Of a stretch of 64,000 bases of DNA, positions 26,831 to 35,933 are shown piece after piece. The position numbers and the translations under genes were made by a program. The notes under the pieces are model-generated. The model searched no databases and had not been told where the DNA came from. It saw nothing but the letters and a program-made list of their open reading frames with translations. The stretch is from positions 1 through 64,000 of the forward strand of contig JAHEIX010000005.1 in NCBI GenBank assembly GCA_024639165.1, given 5' to 3'. Position 1 is the first letter of the stretch, and each line of letters starts with the position of its first letter. Source of the stretch: UBA7446 sp024639165. Its GTDB lineage: Bacteria > Bacteroidota > Bacteroidia > Flavobacteriales > Flavobacteriaceae.

Positions 26831-27277
26831 TTATTTGTAAATATTTTTTGATTGTATGAGTTCGATGATGATTTCGGATACCTCTCTAAAGGTTTCCAGT
26901 TTTTTTGCATCTACGTGTTGCGCTACTCTTTCATTGAATTTCAACACAAAGGATTTTGACAAATCTCTTTTTTCTAGCCCTGCTGTGGTGAGTTTAAGCA
27001 GTACGCTTCTGCCGTCATCAGGATTGGGTTCGCGGAGAATCAATCCCTTGTTTTCGAGTGTCTTTAGTGTTCTGGATAGGCTGGTAGCTTCCATGCCCAT
27101 TTTTGGCGCAATAGCCGTAGAAGGTGTTCCGTGGACAGGATCAATGGATAACAATGCCAAGCCTGTTGCCATTGAAGTCTCATGTTTGGCAGCCTCCTCG
27201 TTATACATTTTGGCTATGGCTTGCCAAGCTGCTCGATATAGCGCGTCAATTGTTGGGTACGAAGTTGTTACTTGCAT
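26831..27277 (-). CDS. MarR-family transcriptional regulator of the fatty-acid oxidation cluster
   Basis: The 148-residue winged-helix protein has the MarR layout: GLALLSI, a recognition region with GMEATSLSRTLKTLENKGLILREPN (25 residues in all, near 58-82), and the wing DGRSVLLKLTTAG. It sits between the acyl-CoA ligase gene and the beta-oxidation genes on the same strand, which suggests it controls them in response to an acyl-CoA or fatty acid (inference). ATG 27277 is chosen because a -7 box ends 4 bases upstream and a perfect palindrome lies just beyond. The longer reading from 27460 runs through that palindrome. Confidence 0.9.
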   Translation of the reverse strand: MQVTTSYPTIDALYRAAWQAIAKMYNEEAAKHETSMATGLALLSIDPVHGTPSTAIAPKMGMEATSLSRTLKTLENKGLILREPNPDDGRSVLLKLTTAGLEKRDLSKSFVLKFNERVAQHVDAKKLETFREVSEIIIELIQSKNIYK

Positions 27278-27281
27278 ACCC

Positions 27282-27289
27282 CAAACATA
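27282..27289 (-). promoter_or_regulatory. marR -7 box (TATGTTTG) 4 bases before ATG
   Basis: On the minus strand TATGTTTG is followed by GGGT and the marR ATG. The 26-bp palindrome at 27294-27319 begins 4 bases upstream and covers the -10 to -35 interval, as an autoregulatory operator would. Confidence 0.6.
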
Positions 27290-27293
27290 CAAA

Positions 27294-27319
27294 AAAATAC
27301 TATGCACGCATAGTATTTT
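27294..27319. promoter_or_regulatory. Perfect palindrome: candidate MarR operator and fadD-type terminator
   Basis: Arms AAAATACTATGC (27294-27305) and GCATAGTATTTT (27308-27319) are exact complements around a 2-base centre. It touches the stop codon of the acyl-CoA ligase gene and lies 16 bases upstream of marR. On the minus strand the second arm continues into a T-tract, so it could also fold as an RNA terminator, although the 2-base centre would require opening the inner pairs. Confidence 0.65.
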
Positions 27320-29094
27320 TAGACGATGTATATATTTTCTATTAGTGTGTTGAATTTTTCTTTGAGGACTTTTCGCTTTAATTTCATGGTAGGCGTAAGG
27401 TGTCCGCCATCTACGGACCAGACATCCGGTGTAAGGCGTATTTCTTTTACTTTTTCCCATTGGCCAAAACGTTCGTTGATGTTATTCACTTCATCCATAA
27501 CTTTGTTTTGGACGTCTGCGTTTTCGCACCATGTTGTCTGGTCAGCGGAAAGATGTAGTTGCTCTTCTTTTACCCAGGCTTCTACGGCTTCAAAGTTTAA
27601 TTGAATTAAAGCAGCTGGAAATTTTTGGTTTTCACCAATCACCATGATTTGTTCTATAAATACAGATTGTTTCATGGCATTTTCAATGACTTGTGGTGCT
27701 ATATATTTTCCTCCAGAAGTCTTGAACATTGCTTTTTTTCGATCAGTGATTTTTAAAAATCCATCTGCATCAATATGTCCTATATCTCCCGTGTGAAAGT
27801 ATCCGTTTTTGAGAACCTCATTGGTTTTTTCTTCATCTTTATAATAGCCCATCATGATGTTGGGTCCTTTACACAAGATTTCGCCGTCTTCGGCTATTTT
27901 AACTTCGACCTTATCAATTATTGGCCCAACAGTTCCTATGCGCATTTTTCCATTCCGCATGTCATTTACAGAAACTACTGGAGATGTTTCCGTTAGTCCA
28001 TAACCTTCAGCTACTGTCATGCCTGCGGCTGTAAATACACGAGCTAACCTAGGCTGAAGTGCTGCGCTTCCAGAAGCAATGAGGTCTAGCTTTCCGCCAA
28101 GCGCTTCTTTCCATTTGCTAAAAATAAGCTTGCGAGCAATCTTTAATTTCTGCTCATACCACCAGCCGTTTTGGCCATAAGGCTCATACTGTAGCCCTAA
28201 ATCAACAGCCCAGTAAAATAGTTTTTTCTTGATACCCGTTAAATCTGCACCTTTTGCGTAAATTTTGTCATACAACTTCTCCAAAAGTCTTGGCACAGCA
28301 GTCATCACACTCGGCTGTATTTCTTTGAGGTTTTCTCCGATGGTTTCCAACGACTCAGCAAAATAGATTTGCGTTCCAGAATACACATAAAGATATAGAA
28401 GCATGCGCTCATAGATGTGGCACATGGGTAAAAAGCTCAAGGCTTTTGCGTTTCCGTATGTCAAGGGCAATCTCTTTTGGCTTGCAATGACATTGCTTAC
28501 AATATTTTGATGGCTTAACATCACTCCTTTTGGTCTTCCAGTAGTTCCAGAAGTATAGATGATGGTAGCTAAGTCCGCCTCATGAATGGCTTCTTTACGC
28601 GCCTGAATTTCTTGCTGTTGTGCTTTTGTTGGCTGTTGTGTCAGCAAGGTTTCAAAAGCATCACAACCCTCAATATTGTCAAAGCTAAATACGTTTTCAA
28701 TTTTTGGGCAGTTGGATTGAATTTCACGCACTTTATCCAACACTTCACTGTCAGAAACAAAACAGAATTTCACCTCTGCGTGATTCATGATATAGGCATA
28801 ATCGTCCGAAGAAATAGTTGGATAGATGGGAACATTTATACCGCCAATTTGTGCCATGGCATAGTCAGCAAGTACCCACTCTGTTCTGTTGGTAGAGGAA
28901 ATCATAGCAATTTTATCGCCAGCTGCAACGCCCATCGAAAGAAGCTTTGCGCTCAAGTTGTTGCCGAGTTCTCTGACTTCTGGTGTGGATAAGCCCACCC
29001 ATTGCCCTGTAGTTTTTGAATTTACGGCATTTTCTAACGGTTTGTCAGTTGCCATAATATCAATAAAATCAAAAAGTCTTTTGGGTGTTATCAT
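27319..29094 (-). CDS. Long-chain fatty-acid--CoA ligase (AMP-forming)
   Basis: The enzyme activates fatty acids to acyl-CoA with ATP for beta-oxidation or lipid synthesis. Residues show the P-loop-like YTSGTTGRPKGVMLSH near 182, GYGLTETSPVV, and a C-terminal GYFHTGDIGHIDADGFLKITDRKK motif. I chose ATG 29094 (591 residues, beginning ITPKRLFDFID) over 29118 because the family starts close to that segment. It heads the cluster marR-dehydrogenase/hydratase-thiolase-dehydrogenase, with the palindrome between it and marR. Confidence 0.92.
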   Translation of the reverse strand: MITPKRLFDFIDIMATDKPLENAVNSKTTGQWVGLSTPEVRELGNNLSAKLLSMGVAAGDKIAMISSTNRTEWVLADYAMAQIGGINVPIYPTISSDDYAYIMNHAEVKFCFVSDSEVLDKVREIQSNCPKIENVFSFDNIEGCDAFETLLTQQPTKAQQQEIQARKEAIHEADLATIIYTSGTTGRPKGVMLSHQNIVSNVIASQKRLPLTYGNAKALSFLPMCHIYERMLLYLYVYSGTQIYFAESLETIGENLKEIQPSVMTAVPRLLEKLYDKIYAKGADLTGIKKKLFYWAVDLGLQYEPYGQNGWWYEQKLKIARKLIFSKWKEALGGKLDLIASGSAALQPRLARVFTAAGMTVAEGYGLTETSPVVSVNDMRNGKMRIGTVGPIIDKVEVKIAEDGEILCKGPNIMMGYYKDEEKTNEVLKNGYFHTGDIGHIDADGFLKITDRKKAMFKTSGGKYIAPQVIENAMKQSVFIEQIMVIGENQKFPAALIQLNFEAVEAWVKEEQLHLSADQTTWCENADVQNKVMDEVNNINERFGQWEKVKEIRLTPDVWSVDGGHLTPTMKLKRKVLKEKFNTLIENIYIV

Positions 29095-29153
29095 ACTTGA
29101 AAGCGTTTTTTTGCACAATTGCTAATATTCAAAAAAACGATAATTTTTTGATT

Positions 29154-32100
29154 TTACCTACTCAAAATCCATTTGTAAGCATCTTCGAAGGCCATTATCC
29201 AAGGGCTGACCTGATCGGAGCGGTTGTCGGGGTAGCTTCCCCAGTTCCATGGGAATATCGCACGCTCAAGGTGTGGCATCATGACCAAATGACGTCCATC
29301 ATCGCTGCTGAGCATGGCAGTATTGTGGTCTGATCCATTGGGATTTGACGGATATGAATCATAGGCGTATTTACCTGCGATTGCATAATTGCTTTTGTCT
29401 TTTGGGAATATAAACTTGCCTTCGCCATGAGCTGCCCAAATACCCAACCTACTTCCTTGCAAGCTATTGAGCATGATGGCTGGACTTTCTTCAATGACTA
29501 CATCCGTAAAAATACACTCAAATTTACCCGAGTCATTGTGATCCATTTTTGGTTTTTCATTTGATGTAGGGTGCAGCAAGCCCAATTCAATGAAAAGTTG
29601 ACACCCATTACACACACCCAAACTCAAGGTGTCGGGTCGGGCAAAAAACTGCTCAATGGCTTGTTTTGCTTTTTCATTGTACTTGATGGTTCCCGCCCAT
29701 CCTTTTGCAGAACCCAGTACATCTGAATTTGAAAAACCGCCAACAGCTACCAGAAGTTGCACATCGCTCAAATCTTCTCTACCAGAAGTTAAATCTGTCA
29801 TGTGAACATCCTTGACTTCAAATCCTGCCAAGTGCATCATATAAGCCATTTCACGCTCAGAATTGCTTCCTTTTTCTCTAAGAACGGCAGCTTTAATTTT
29901 GCGCGTAGGTTGCGGATTTATGGCCCCTTCAAAATTTTTAGGGAAGTTAAACTTTAGCGGGGTTTTGTCAAAAGAATCAAAACGCTCTTTGGATTTTGTC
30001 TCTCCGCTTTGTTTGCGATCAAGAAGATAAGAACTCTTAAACCAGTGTTTTCTGTAGGTTGTAACATCTAAGGTGCACGCCAGACCATCCCCTTTAATTT
30101 CAAGGCTGTTTGTTTCCGTTGGTGTGCCTATTTTGACAATGCCAATTCCCTTTTTTTCCAATCGTGCTGCAACTTCGGGTGCTGTTTGCACCAAAATCCC
30201 AACTTGTTCAGAAAGTAGGGTTTGTGCTGCGCCTTTTTCGTTTATTGGAGGCGTAATGGTCATGCCTAATCCGTCTGCAGCAAAACACATTTCCAGTAAT
30301 GAAGTGATAAGACCTCCAGCACCAATATCATGTCCAGCAGCGATTGTTCCCTTTGTAATTTCTTTTTGCACTAGGCTAAACACTTTCTTGAAATATTTTG
30401 CTTTGGCAACATCTGGCGCCACGGTTCCTATACGTTGTTGTAGCTGAGCAAAAGCAGAGCCTCCTAAAGCGGCTTTGCCATCTGAGAGGTCAATAAAATA
30501 GACCGCTCCTCCTTTTGCTTTAAGTTCTGGCGTAACGACTTTGTCAATGGCATCACAGTGACCAGAGGCAGAAATGATAACAGTGCCTGGCGCCAGCACC
30601 TCCTCGCCTTGGTATTTTTGTTTCATGGAGAGTGAATCTTTGCCTGTTGGGATGTTAATACCCAATTGTATAGCAAAGTCAGCGCATGCTTGAACGGCTT
30701 CATAAAGACGTGCATCCTCTCCAGGGTTGTTACATGCCCACATCCAATTGGCAGAAAGGCTTACATTACTCAGTCCATTTGCAATAGGTGCCCAAATGAT
30801 GTTGGTCAGGGCTTTTGCAATTGCATTTTTACTTCCTAAACCAGCATCAATAAGACCAACTAAAGGGGCATGCCCTACAGATGTAGCCATACCATGAACA
30901 CCTTCAAAATCAAGTGCCATTACCCCACAGTTGGCCAAAGGCAATTGATGTGGTCCTACGCATTGTTGCTGAGCAACACGCCCAGTAACACAGCGGTCAA
31001 CCTTGTTCGTAAGCCAATCTTTACAAGCCACGGCCTCTAGTTGTAGCAACCATGCCACTTGTTCTTCAAAAGCGAGCGTTGCTGGTACAGCAGCATAATT
31101 CGTAGCATGTGTGCTATCACGCATGATCGTCTTTGGTGTTTTGCCAAAGAAATCCGACAAGTCCAAATCAATTGGTGATAGCTTTGTTGTTTCGTCTTGA
31201 ATTTGGAATCTGTGATTTTCAGTTACTTCTCCCACTTCAAAAATAGGAGCACGCTCTCTTTCTGCAATTTCTTTGAGCTGTTCCAATCCTTTTGCATCGG
31301 TAATCAATCCCATGCGCTCTTGGGACTCATTTCCAATAATCTCTTTTGCCGAAAGTGTCTGATCTCCAACAGGTAGCTTGTCAAGTGCAATTTTCCCACC
31401 AACTTCTTCAATAAGTTCGGATAGACAGTTTAGGTGTCCGCCTGCTCCGTGATCGTGTATAGAAACAATAGGGTTTTCGTCTGCTTCAACTGCTGCTCGA
31501 ACAGTGTTGGCAACGCGTTTCTGCATTTCGGGATTGGAGCGTTGTACGGCGTTTAATTCAATACCAGAGTCAAAGGCACCTGTATCTGCTGAGGATACTG
31601 CAGCCCCTCCCATACCAATGCGGTAATTATCACCTCCCATAACAACAATCTTGTCGCCTTTTTTGGGTGTTTGTTTTAGGCTTTGTTGCATTTTTCCGTA
31701 GCCAATTCCACCTGCAAGCATGATGACCTTATCAAAACCAATGGTTTTGTTGTTTTCGTTATGTTCAAATGTAAGTAGGGAGCCAGCAATGAGGGGTTGT
31801 CCAAACTTGTTACCAAAATCAGAGGCACCGTTTGAAGCTTTTATAAGAATATCTTCTGGGTTTTGATATAACCATGGGCGTGGCGCCAATTGTTCCCAAG
31901 GCCTGTTAGGTTCAGTTCGTGGATATGCCGTCATGTACACCGCAGTTCCAGCCATTGGAATTGATCCTTGTCCTCCAGCAAGACGGTCTCGTATTTCGCC
32001 ACCCGAACCCGTTGCTGCTCCGTTAAAGGGCTCTACAGTTGTGGGGAAGTTGTGCGTTTCTGCTTTGAGCGAAAGCACGGATATAAATGGTTTTTTGACG

Positions 32101-32792
32101 TAGTGACTTGGTTCGTTTGCGCGCTGTGGTGCAAACTGGGTTAGGGTAGGGCCTTTCACAAAAGCAACATTGTCTTTGTAGGCAGAGACCAAGTTTTCGT
32201 TGTTTTTTTTGGAGGTTTTTTTAATAAGCTCAAAAAGCGACTCCTTTTTGGCTTTACCGTCAATAATAAATGCTCCATTGAAAATCTTGTGACGACAATG
32301 CTCGGAGTTGACCTGAGAAAAACCAAACACTTCTGAATCGGTTAATGGGCGTTTAAGCCGTACTGCCAAGCCCTCTAAATAGGCAACTTCGTCGTCGCTT
32401 AAGGACAGGCCTTCTTGCAGATTATAAGCAGCAATATCATCAATCTCTTGTATGGCTTCTGGCGCTTTCTTGGTGTCGTATATGTGTTGATCCAACTCCT
32501 TAAAACGCTGGTGAATCATGGGATCAAAGACAATGTTGTCTTTTGCCCAAAACTGCTCAATGCGGATGATGTCATTCAGCCCCATGTTGTGGCAAATTTC
32601 CACCGCATTGGTACTCCAAGGGGTAATCATCGAAATACGAGGACCGATGAGTTCTGCTTGGATAAAGGACTTGCGCAGCAAGGGATAGCCCCCAAAAAGC
32701 CATTGTAGTTTTTGCTGATCTTCTTCAGCTATTGGAAGTTCTTTCTGAACAACGTAAATGTGTTTATTGGGATCGCCAAAGAAACAAATCAT
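29154..32792 (-). CDS. purL: Phosphoribosylformylglycinamidine synthase (large single-chain type)
   Basis: PurL makes FGAM from FGAR, ATP and glutamine in purine synthesis. At 1212 residues it is the large single-chain form with FGAR-binding and ATPase domains (including SVLSLKAETHNFPTTVEPFNG-type and GSGGEIRDRLAGGQGS sequences near 235-270) and a C-terminal class I glutaminase. The nucleophile is in LGVCNGCQLFIELG near residue 1056, and the final region includes AAHGEGKF. It has a candidate own promoter at 32810. Confidence 0.96.
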   Translation of the reverse strand: MICFFGDPNKHIYVVQKELPIAEEDQQKLQWLFGGYPLLRKSFIQAELIGPRISMITPWSTNAVEICHNMGLNDIIRIEQFWAKDNIVFDPMIHQRFKELDQHIYDTKKAPEAIQEIDDIAAYNLQEGLSLSDDEVAYLEGLAVRLKRPLTDSEVFGFSQVNSEHCRHKIFNGAFIIDGKAKKESLFELIKKTSKKNNENLVSAYKDNVAFVKGPTLTQFAPQRANEPSHYVKKPFISVLSLKAETHNFPTTVEPFNGAATGSGGEIRDRLAGGQGSIPMAGTAVYMTAYPRTEPNRPWEQLAPRPWLYQNPEDILIKASNGASDFGNKFGQPLIAGSLLTFEHNENNKTIGFDKVIMLAGGIGYGKMQQSLKQTPKKGDKIVVMGGDNYRIGMGGAAVSSADTGAFDSGIELNAVQRSNPEMQKRVANTVRAAVEADENPIVSIHDHGAGGHLNCLSELIEEVGGKIALDKLPVGDQTLSAKEIIGNESQERMGLITDAKGLEQLKEIAERERAPIFEVGEVTENHRFQIQDETTKLSPIDLDLSDFFGKTPKTIMRDSTHATNYAAVPATLAFEEQVAWLLQLEAVACKDWLTNKVDRCVTGRVAQQQCVGPHQLPLANCGVMALDFEGVHGMATSVGHAPLVGLIDAGLGSKNAIAKALTNIIWAPIANGLSNVSLSANWMWACNNPGEDARLYEAVQACADFAIQLGINIPTGKDSLSMKQKYQGEEVLAPGTVIISASGHCDAIDKVVTPELKAKGGAVYFIDLSDGKAALGGSAFAQLQQRIGTVAPDVAKAKYFKKVFSLVQKEITKGTIAAGHDIGAGGLITSLLEMCFAADGLGMTITPPINEKGAAQTLLSEQVGILVQTAPEVAARLEKKGIGIVKIGTPTETNSLEIKGDGLACTLDVTTYRKHWFKSSYLLDRKQSGETKSKERFDSFDKTPLKFNFPKNFEGAINPQPTRKIKAAVLREKGSNSEREMAYMMHLAGFEVKDVHMTDLTSGREDLSDVQLLVAVGGFSNSDVLGSAKGWAGTIKYNEKAKQAIEQFFARPDTLSLGVCNGCQLFIELGLLHPTSNEKPKMDHNDSGKFECIFTDVVIEESPAIMLNSLQGSRLGIWAAHGEGKFIFPKDKSNYAIAGKYAYDSYPSNPNGSDHNTAMLSSDDGRHLVMMPHLERAIFPWNWGSYPDNRSDQVSPWIMAFEDAYKWILSR

Positions 32793-32809
32793 AGATGATG
32801 ATTAAGGCA

Positions 32810-32817
32810 CAAAAATA
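32810..32817 (-). promoter_or_regulatory. Candidate purL -7 box
   Basis: TATTTTTG on the minus strand fits TAnnTTTG and lies 17 bases before the purL ATG in the 97-bp gap after the methyltransferase gene. No clear -33 TTG was seen. Confidence 0.5.
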
Positions 32818-32889
32818 AGCATAGTAGTAAAGAAGAGCACGAGTTTATTCCTGTAAAAAGTAAACGAAACACGTCAATTTATCAACAAC

Positions 32890-34104
32890 TTAGCTTTTTC
32901 GCACCAGTCTAGCCATATAAAAGCCGTCAAAGCCGTTTGCTGCTGGCCATAGGTGTTGCTCTTTTTCTAAGGTATATTCTTTACCTATCGCTGTAGTTTT
33001 GAAGGCTGCAATTTGTTCTTCGTTTTCTTGTGGAAGTATGGAACAGGTTACGTAAATCAACTTACCGCCGGGTTTGACCATGTGTGCGTATTGGGTTAAA
33101 ATCTGTTGTTGTTCCACAACTACACGATCAATAAAATCAGGATTCAGCTTCCATTTCGCATCTGGATTTCTACGTAAAACCCCCAAACCACTGCAGGGTG
33201 CGTCCAATAAAACTCTGTCGGCAGAGCCATGTAGTTTTTTGATAACCTTATTGTTGTCAATGTGTCGGGTTTCAATATTGTGTGCACCAGCACGCTTGGC
33301 GCGTCTTTTGAGTTCTCGAAGTTTGTAATTGTGAATATCTAATGCAATTAACTGTCCTTTATTTCCCATCATTGCAGCCAGGTGCAATGCCTTTCCGCCA
33401 GCACCTGCACAAGCGTCTATTACGCGCATTCCGGGCGCAACTTGCGTAAATGGCGCTACAGCTTGAGAAGCGGCATCTTGTACTTCAAACCAACCCCGTT
33501 GAAAACTTTCGGTGCTAAATACATTAGCGCGCTCATCAAGTACCAAAGCATCGGGATATTTCGCAATGGTCTGGGTTTTAATTTTTTCTTCAAGCAGTGC
33601 ATTACGCAACAGCTTAGGAAGTGTTTTTAGGGCGTTGGCACGCAGCACAACTGGTGCCATGGTGTTGAGCGCTTCCAGTTCTAATGTCCACTTCTTTTCG
33701 CCCAAGGCTTTACAACCCAATTCATCTAGCCAATCTGGGATAGACTCACGGTATTTACGTTCTTGGCGCAGTTCTTCAAATTTTCCCTTAATACGTCGTG
33801 TAGGGGTGCCTTCTAATGATTTCCAATCTGGTAATATATAGCCTCTTAAGGTTGCCCAAACAGCAAAAATGCGCCAAAAGTCTTGGCGGTTTAGAGGCTC
33901 TTGTACGTTTGCGATTGTAGTGTAAAGACGTTTCCAGCGCACAATCTCGTAAGTGGTTTCTGCAATAAAGCCACGATCACGACTTCCCCAGCGTTTGTCG
34001 CTTTTGAGGACTTGCGCCACAACCTTGTCCGCATATTTTTCTTCATTGAATATCTGTTGCAGACCATTGAGTACTGCCAGAACTAAATTTTTGTGTAAGC
34101 GCAT
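32890..34104 (-). CDS. RsmB/NOP-family RNA cytosine-C5 methyltransferase
   Basis: This SAM-dependent enzyme methylates cytosine in RNA, most likely rRNA. Of its 404 residues, the N-terminal part (LHKNLVLAVLNGLQQIF) is the NusB-like/RsmB N domain. The catalytic domain has AxGMRVIDACAGAGGKALHLA near 230, the first catalytic Cys in LLDAPCSGLGVLRRNPDAKW near 302, and the second in IYVTCSILPQENEEQ near 356. I chose ATG 34104; the 34131 start would overlap the ABC gene. It starts 4 bases after that gene's stop. Confidence 0.88.
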   Translation of the reverse strand: MRLHKNLVLAVLNGLQQIFNEEKYADKVVAQVLKSDKRWGSRDRGFIAETTYEIVRWKRLYTTIANVQEPLNRQDFWRIFAVWATLRGYILPDWKSLEGTPTRRIKGKFEELRQERKYRESIPDWLDELGCKALGEKKWTLELEALNTMAPVVLRANALKTLPKLLRNALLEEKIKTQTIAKYPDALVLDERANVFSTESFQRGWFEVQDAASQAVAPFTQVAPGMRVIDACAGAGGKALHLAAMMGNKGQLIALDIHNYKLRELKRRAKRAGAHNIETRHIDNNKVIKKLHGSADRVLLDAPCSGLGVLRRNPDAKWKLNPDFIDRVVVEQQQILTQYAHMVKPGGKLIYVTCSILPQENEEQIAAFKTTAIGKEYTLEKEQHLWPAANGFDGFYMARLVRKS

Positions 34105-34108
34105 AATG

Positions 34109-35932
34109 TTAGTCGAATGATTGTAGCTCAATTAGTTTTTTATACACACCATTTTGAGCTAACAGTGCTTTGTGTGTGCCGCGTTCTACCACTTTTCCTT
34201 TGTCTAGAACAATGATTTCATCTGCACTTTTAATTGTAGAAAGCCGATGGGCAATCACCAGTGAGGTTCGGTTTTGCATCATCTTTTGGAGCGCGTCCTG
34301 CACCAGTTTTTCAGATTCCGTATCCAAAGCCGAGGTGGCTTCGTCTAGAATCATTACGGGAGGATTTTTGAGTACAGCTCTTGCAATAGCCAAACGTTGT
34401 TTTTGTCCCCCTGAAAGTTTGTTTCCAGCATCACCAATTACGGTGTCTATTCCATGCGAGAGTTGGCTAACAAAATCAGATGCATTTGCAATTTGCAATG
34501 CTGCTTCAAGTTCTTTTTCCGTAGCATTTGGTTTTGCAATACGTAGATTTTCCTTAACTGAATCATGAAAAAGTATGGCATCTTGGGTAACATAGGCAAA
34601 TATGCTTCGCAGTTCTTTTAAGTCAACCGAGTCAATAGGTGTATTGTCAATTTTAATGGTGCCTTGCTGTGGGTCGTAAAAACGAGCCAATAGATTGGCT
34701 ATGGTTGTTTTTCCACTTCCTGATGCGCCTACAAGCGCTACAGAATGCCCTTTTGGTATCTTTAAATTAAATCCATCAATTACCAGTTCTTCCTCATACC
34801 TAAATTGAATATTTTCAAAACTAATTTTAGAAGAAAGCTCCGGCAATGCTGTTGGGTTCTTTGGGGATTGAATTTCTGATTTGTGGAATAGGTATTCCAT
34901 AATACGTTGGGCAGCCGCATTTCCTTTTCGAATGCTATACACGGCCCTACTCATGGATTTGGCTGGCGTAAGTACGCCATAGGCCAAGGTCATGTAGGTG
35001 ATGAACTCTTCGCCACTCATAGATTGCTCTACCAAAACAAGACGTCCCCCTATATAGAGGATAACACCAATTACGGCAACTCCAAGAAATTCACTTATTG
35101 GACTGGCGAGGCTTTCTCTGTGAATTAGTTTGTTTGAAAAATTGAAAAGACGCTTGGTAATAGCAGCAAACTTTTGATTGAAAATATTTTCAGCAGTAAA
35201 GATTTGAATGATAGGTATGCCCGTTAGGGATTCTTCCAAATAGGAAAGCAACTCTCCTTGTTCTTTTTGTACTTTTTCTGAACGTGATTTCAAACTTTTC
35301 CCAATAATTGAAATGAACCATCCTGCTATGGGTATAAATACCAAAACAAACAGGGTGAGTTTTGCGCTTAAAGCAAACATTGCGACTAGTGCAAATACGA
35401 TGGTCAACGGTTCTCTAATAAGCATTTCAAAAACACTCAGAAAAGAGCGTTGTACTTCAGTGACATCCGAAGTTACACGGGCTATGGTATCTCCTTTTTT
35501 ATTGTTTGCATGAAAACTCGCAGGAAAAGAAATCAACTTTTCGTAGAGGTTGCGTTGCATGTCTTTAACTACACCATTGCGCATGTAGGCGATGAAAAAG
35601 ACAGCAAAATAATTAAAGATATTTTTCAGCAAGAAGGTTGTCAAAATCACACCAATAACCAACATCAATGCTTTTACAGCATCGTCTTGGGCATATGCAG
35701 CAATTTGAAATCTGAAATTGTCAAATATATACTCCAGAAAGGAGTTGCTATTTTCGGGGGTAGGTATTTCAACAGGAGTCTTGTTCTTGCCAAAAAGTAC
35801 TTCTAGCATGGGCATTAAAGCCAAAAAAGATGCTGCATTAAATAAGGCATACAGTATGTTGAACACAATATTAAGTGCAATATACCCCTTGTACGGAAGT
35901 GCGTAACGCAGTATGTATCTAATAGGACTCAT
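34109..35932 (-). CDS. MsbA-like ABC exporter (fused permease-ATPase)
   Basis: The 607-residue half-transporter has a six-helix membrane domain (residues 1-330) and a C-terminal ATPase domain. The ATPase shows Walker A GASGSGKTTIAN near 397, the Q-loop YVTQDAILF, signature LSGGQKQRLAIARAVL near 503, Walker B PVMILDEATSALDTES and H-loop VIAHRLST. MsbA-type exporters flip lipid A or other amphiphiles; the substrate here is not shown. It is 1 base downstream of the phosphomutase stop and upstream of the RsmB-like gene, so it is part of a minus-strand operon. Confidence 0.92.
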   Translation of the reverse strand: MSPIRYILRYALPYKGYIALNIVFNILYALFNAASFLALMPMLEVLFGKNKTPVEIPTPENSNSFLEYIFDNFRFQIAAYAQDDAVKALMLVIGVILTTFLLKNIFNYFAVFFIAYMRNGVVKDMQRNLYEKLISFPASFHANNKKGDTIARVTSDVTEVQRSFLSVFEMLIREPLTIVFALVAMFALSAKLTLFVLVFIPIAGWFISIIGKSLKSRSEKVQKEQGELLSYLEESLTGIPIIQIFTAENIFNQKFAAITKRLFNFSNKLIHRESLASPISEFLGVAVIGVILYIGGRLVLVEQSMSGEEFITYMTLAYGVLTPAKSMSRAVYSIRKGNAAAQRIMEYLFHKSEIQSPKNPTALPELSSKISFENIQFRYEEELVIDGFNLKIPKGHSVALVGASGSGKTTIANLLARFYDPQQGTIKIDNTPIDSVDLKELRSIFAYVTQDAILFHDSVKENLRIAKPNATEKELEAALQIANASDFVSQLSHGIDTVIGDAGNKLSGGQKQRLAIARAVLKNPPVMILDEATSALDTESEKLVQDALQKMMQNRTSLVIAHRLSTIKSADEIIVLDKGKVVERGTHKALLAQNGVYKKLIELQSFD

Positions 35933-35933
35933 G

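Noticed and set aside
26823..26910. 29-residue N-terminal extension of the hydroxyacyl-CoA dehydrogenase gene
   Set aside because: The extension overlaps marR and does not resemble the family, while ATG 26823 is placed just ahead of the NAD-binding motif.
27277..27460. Longer MarR start
   Set aside because: The extra 61 residues would be read through the palindrome and into the acyl-CoA ligase gene; a -7 box lies right before ATG 27277.
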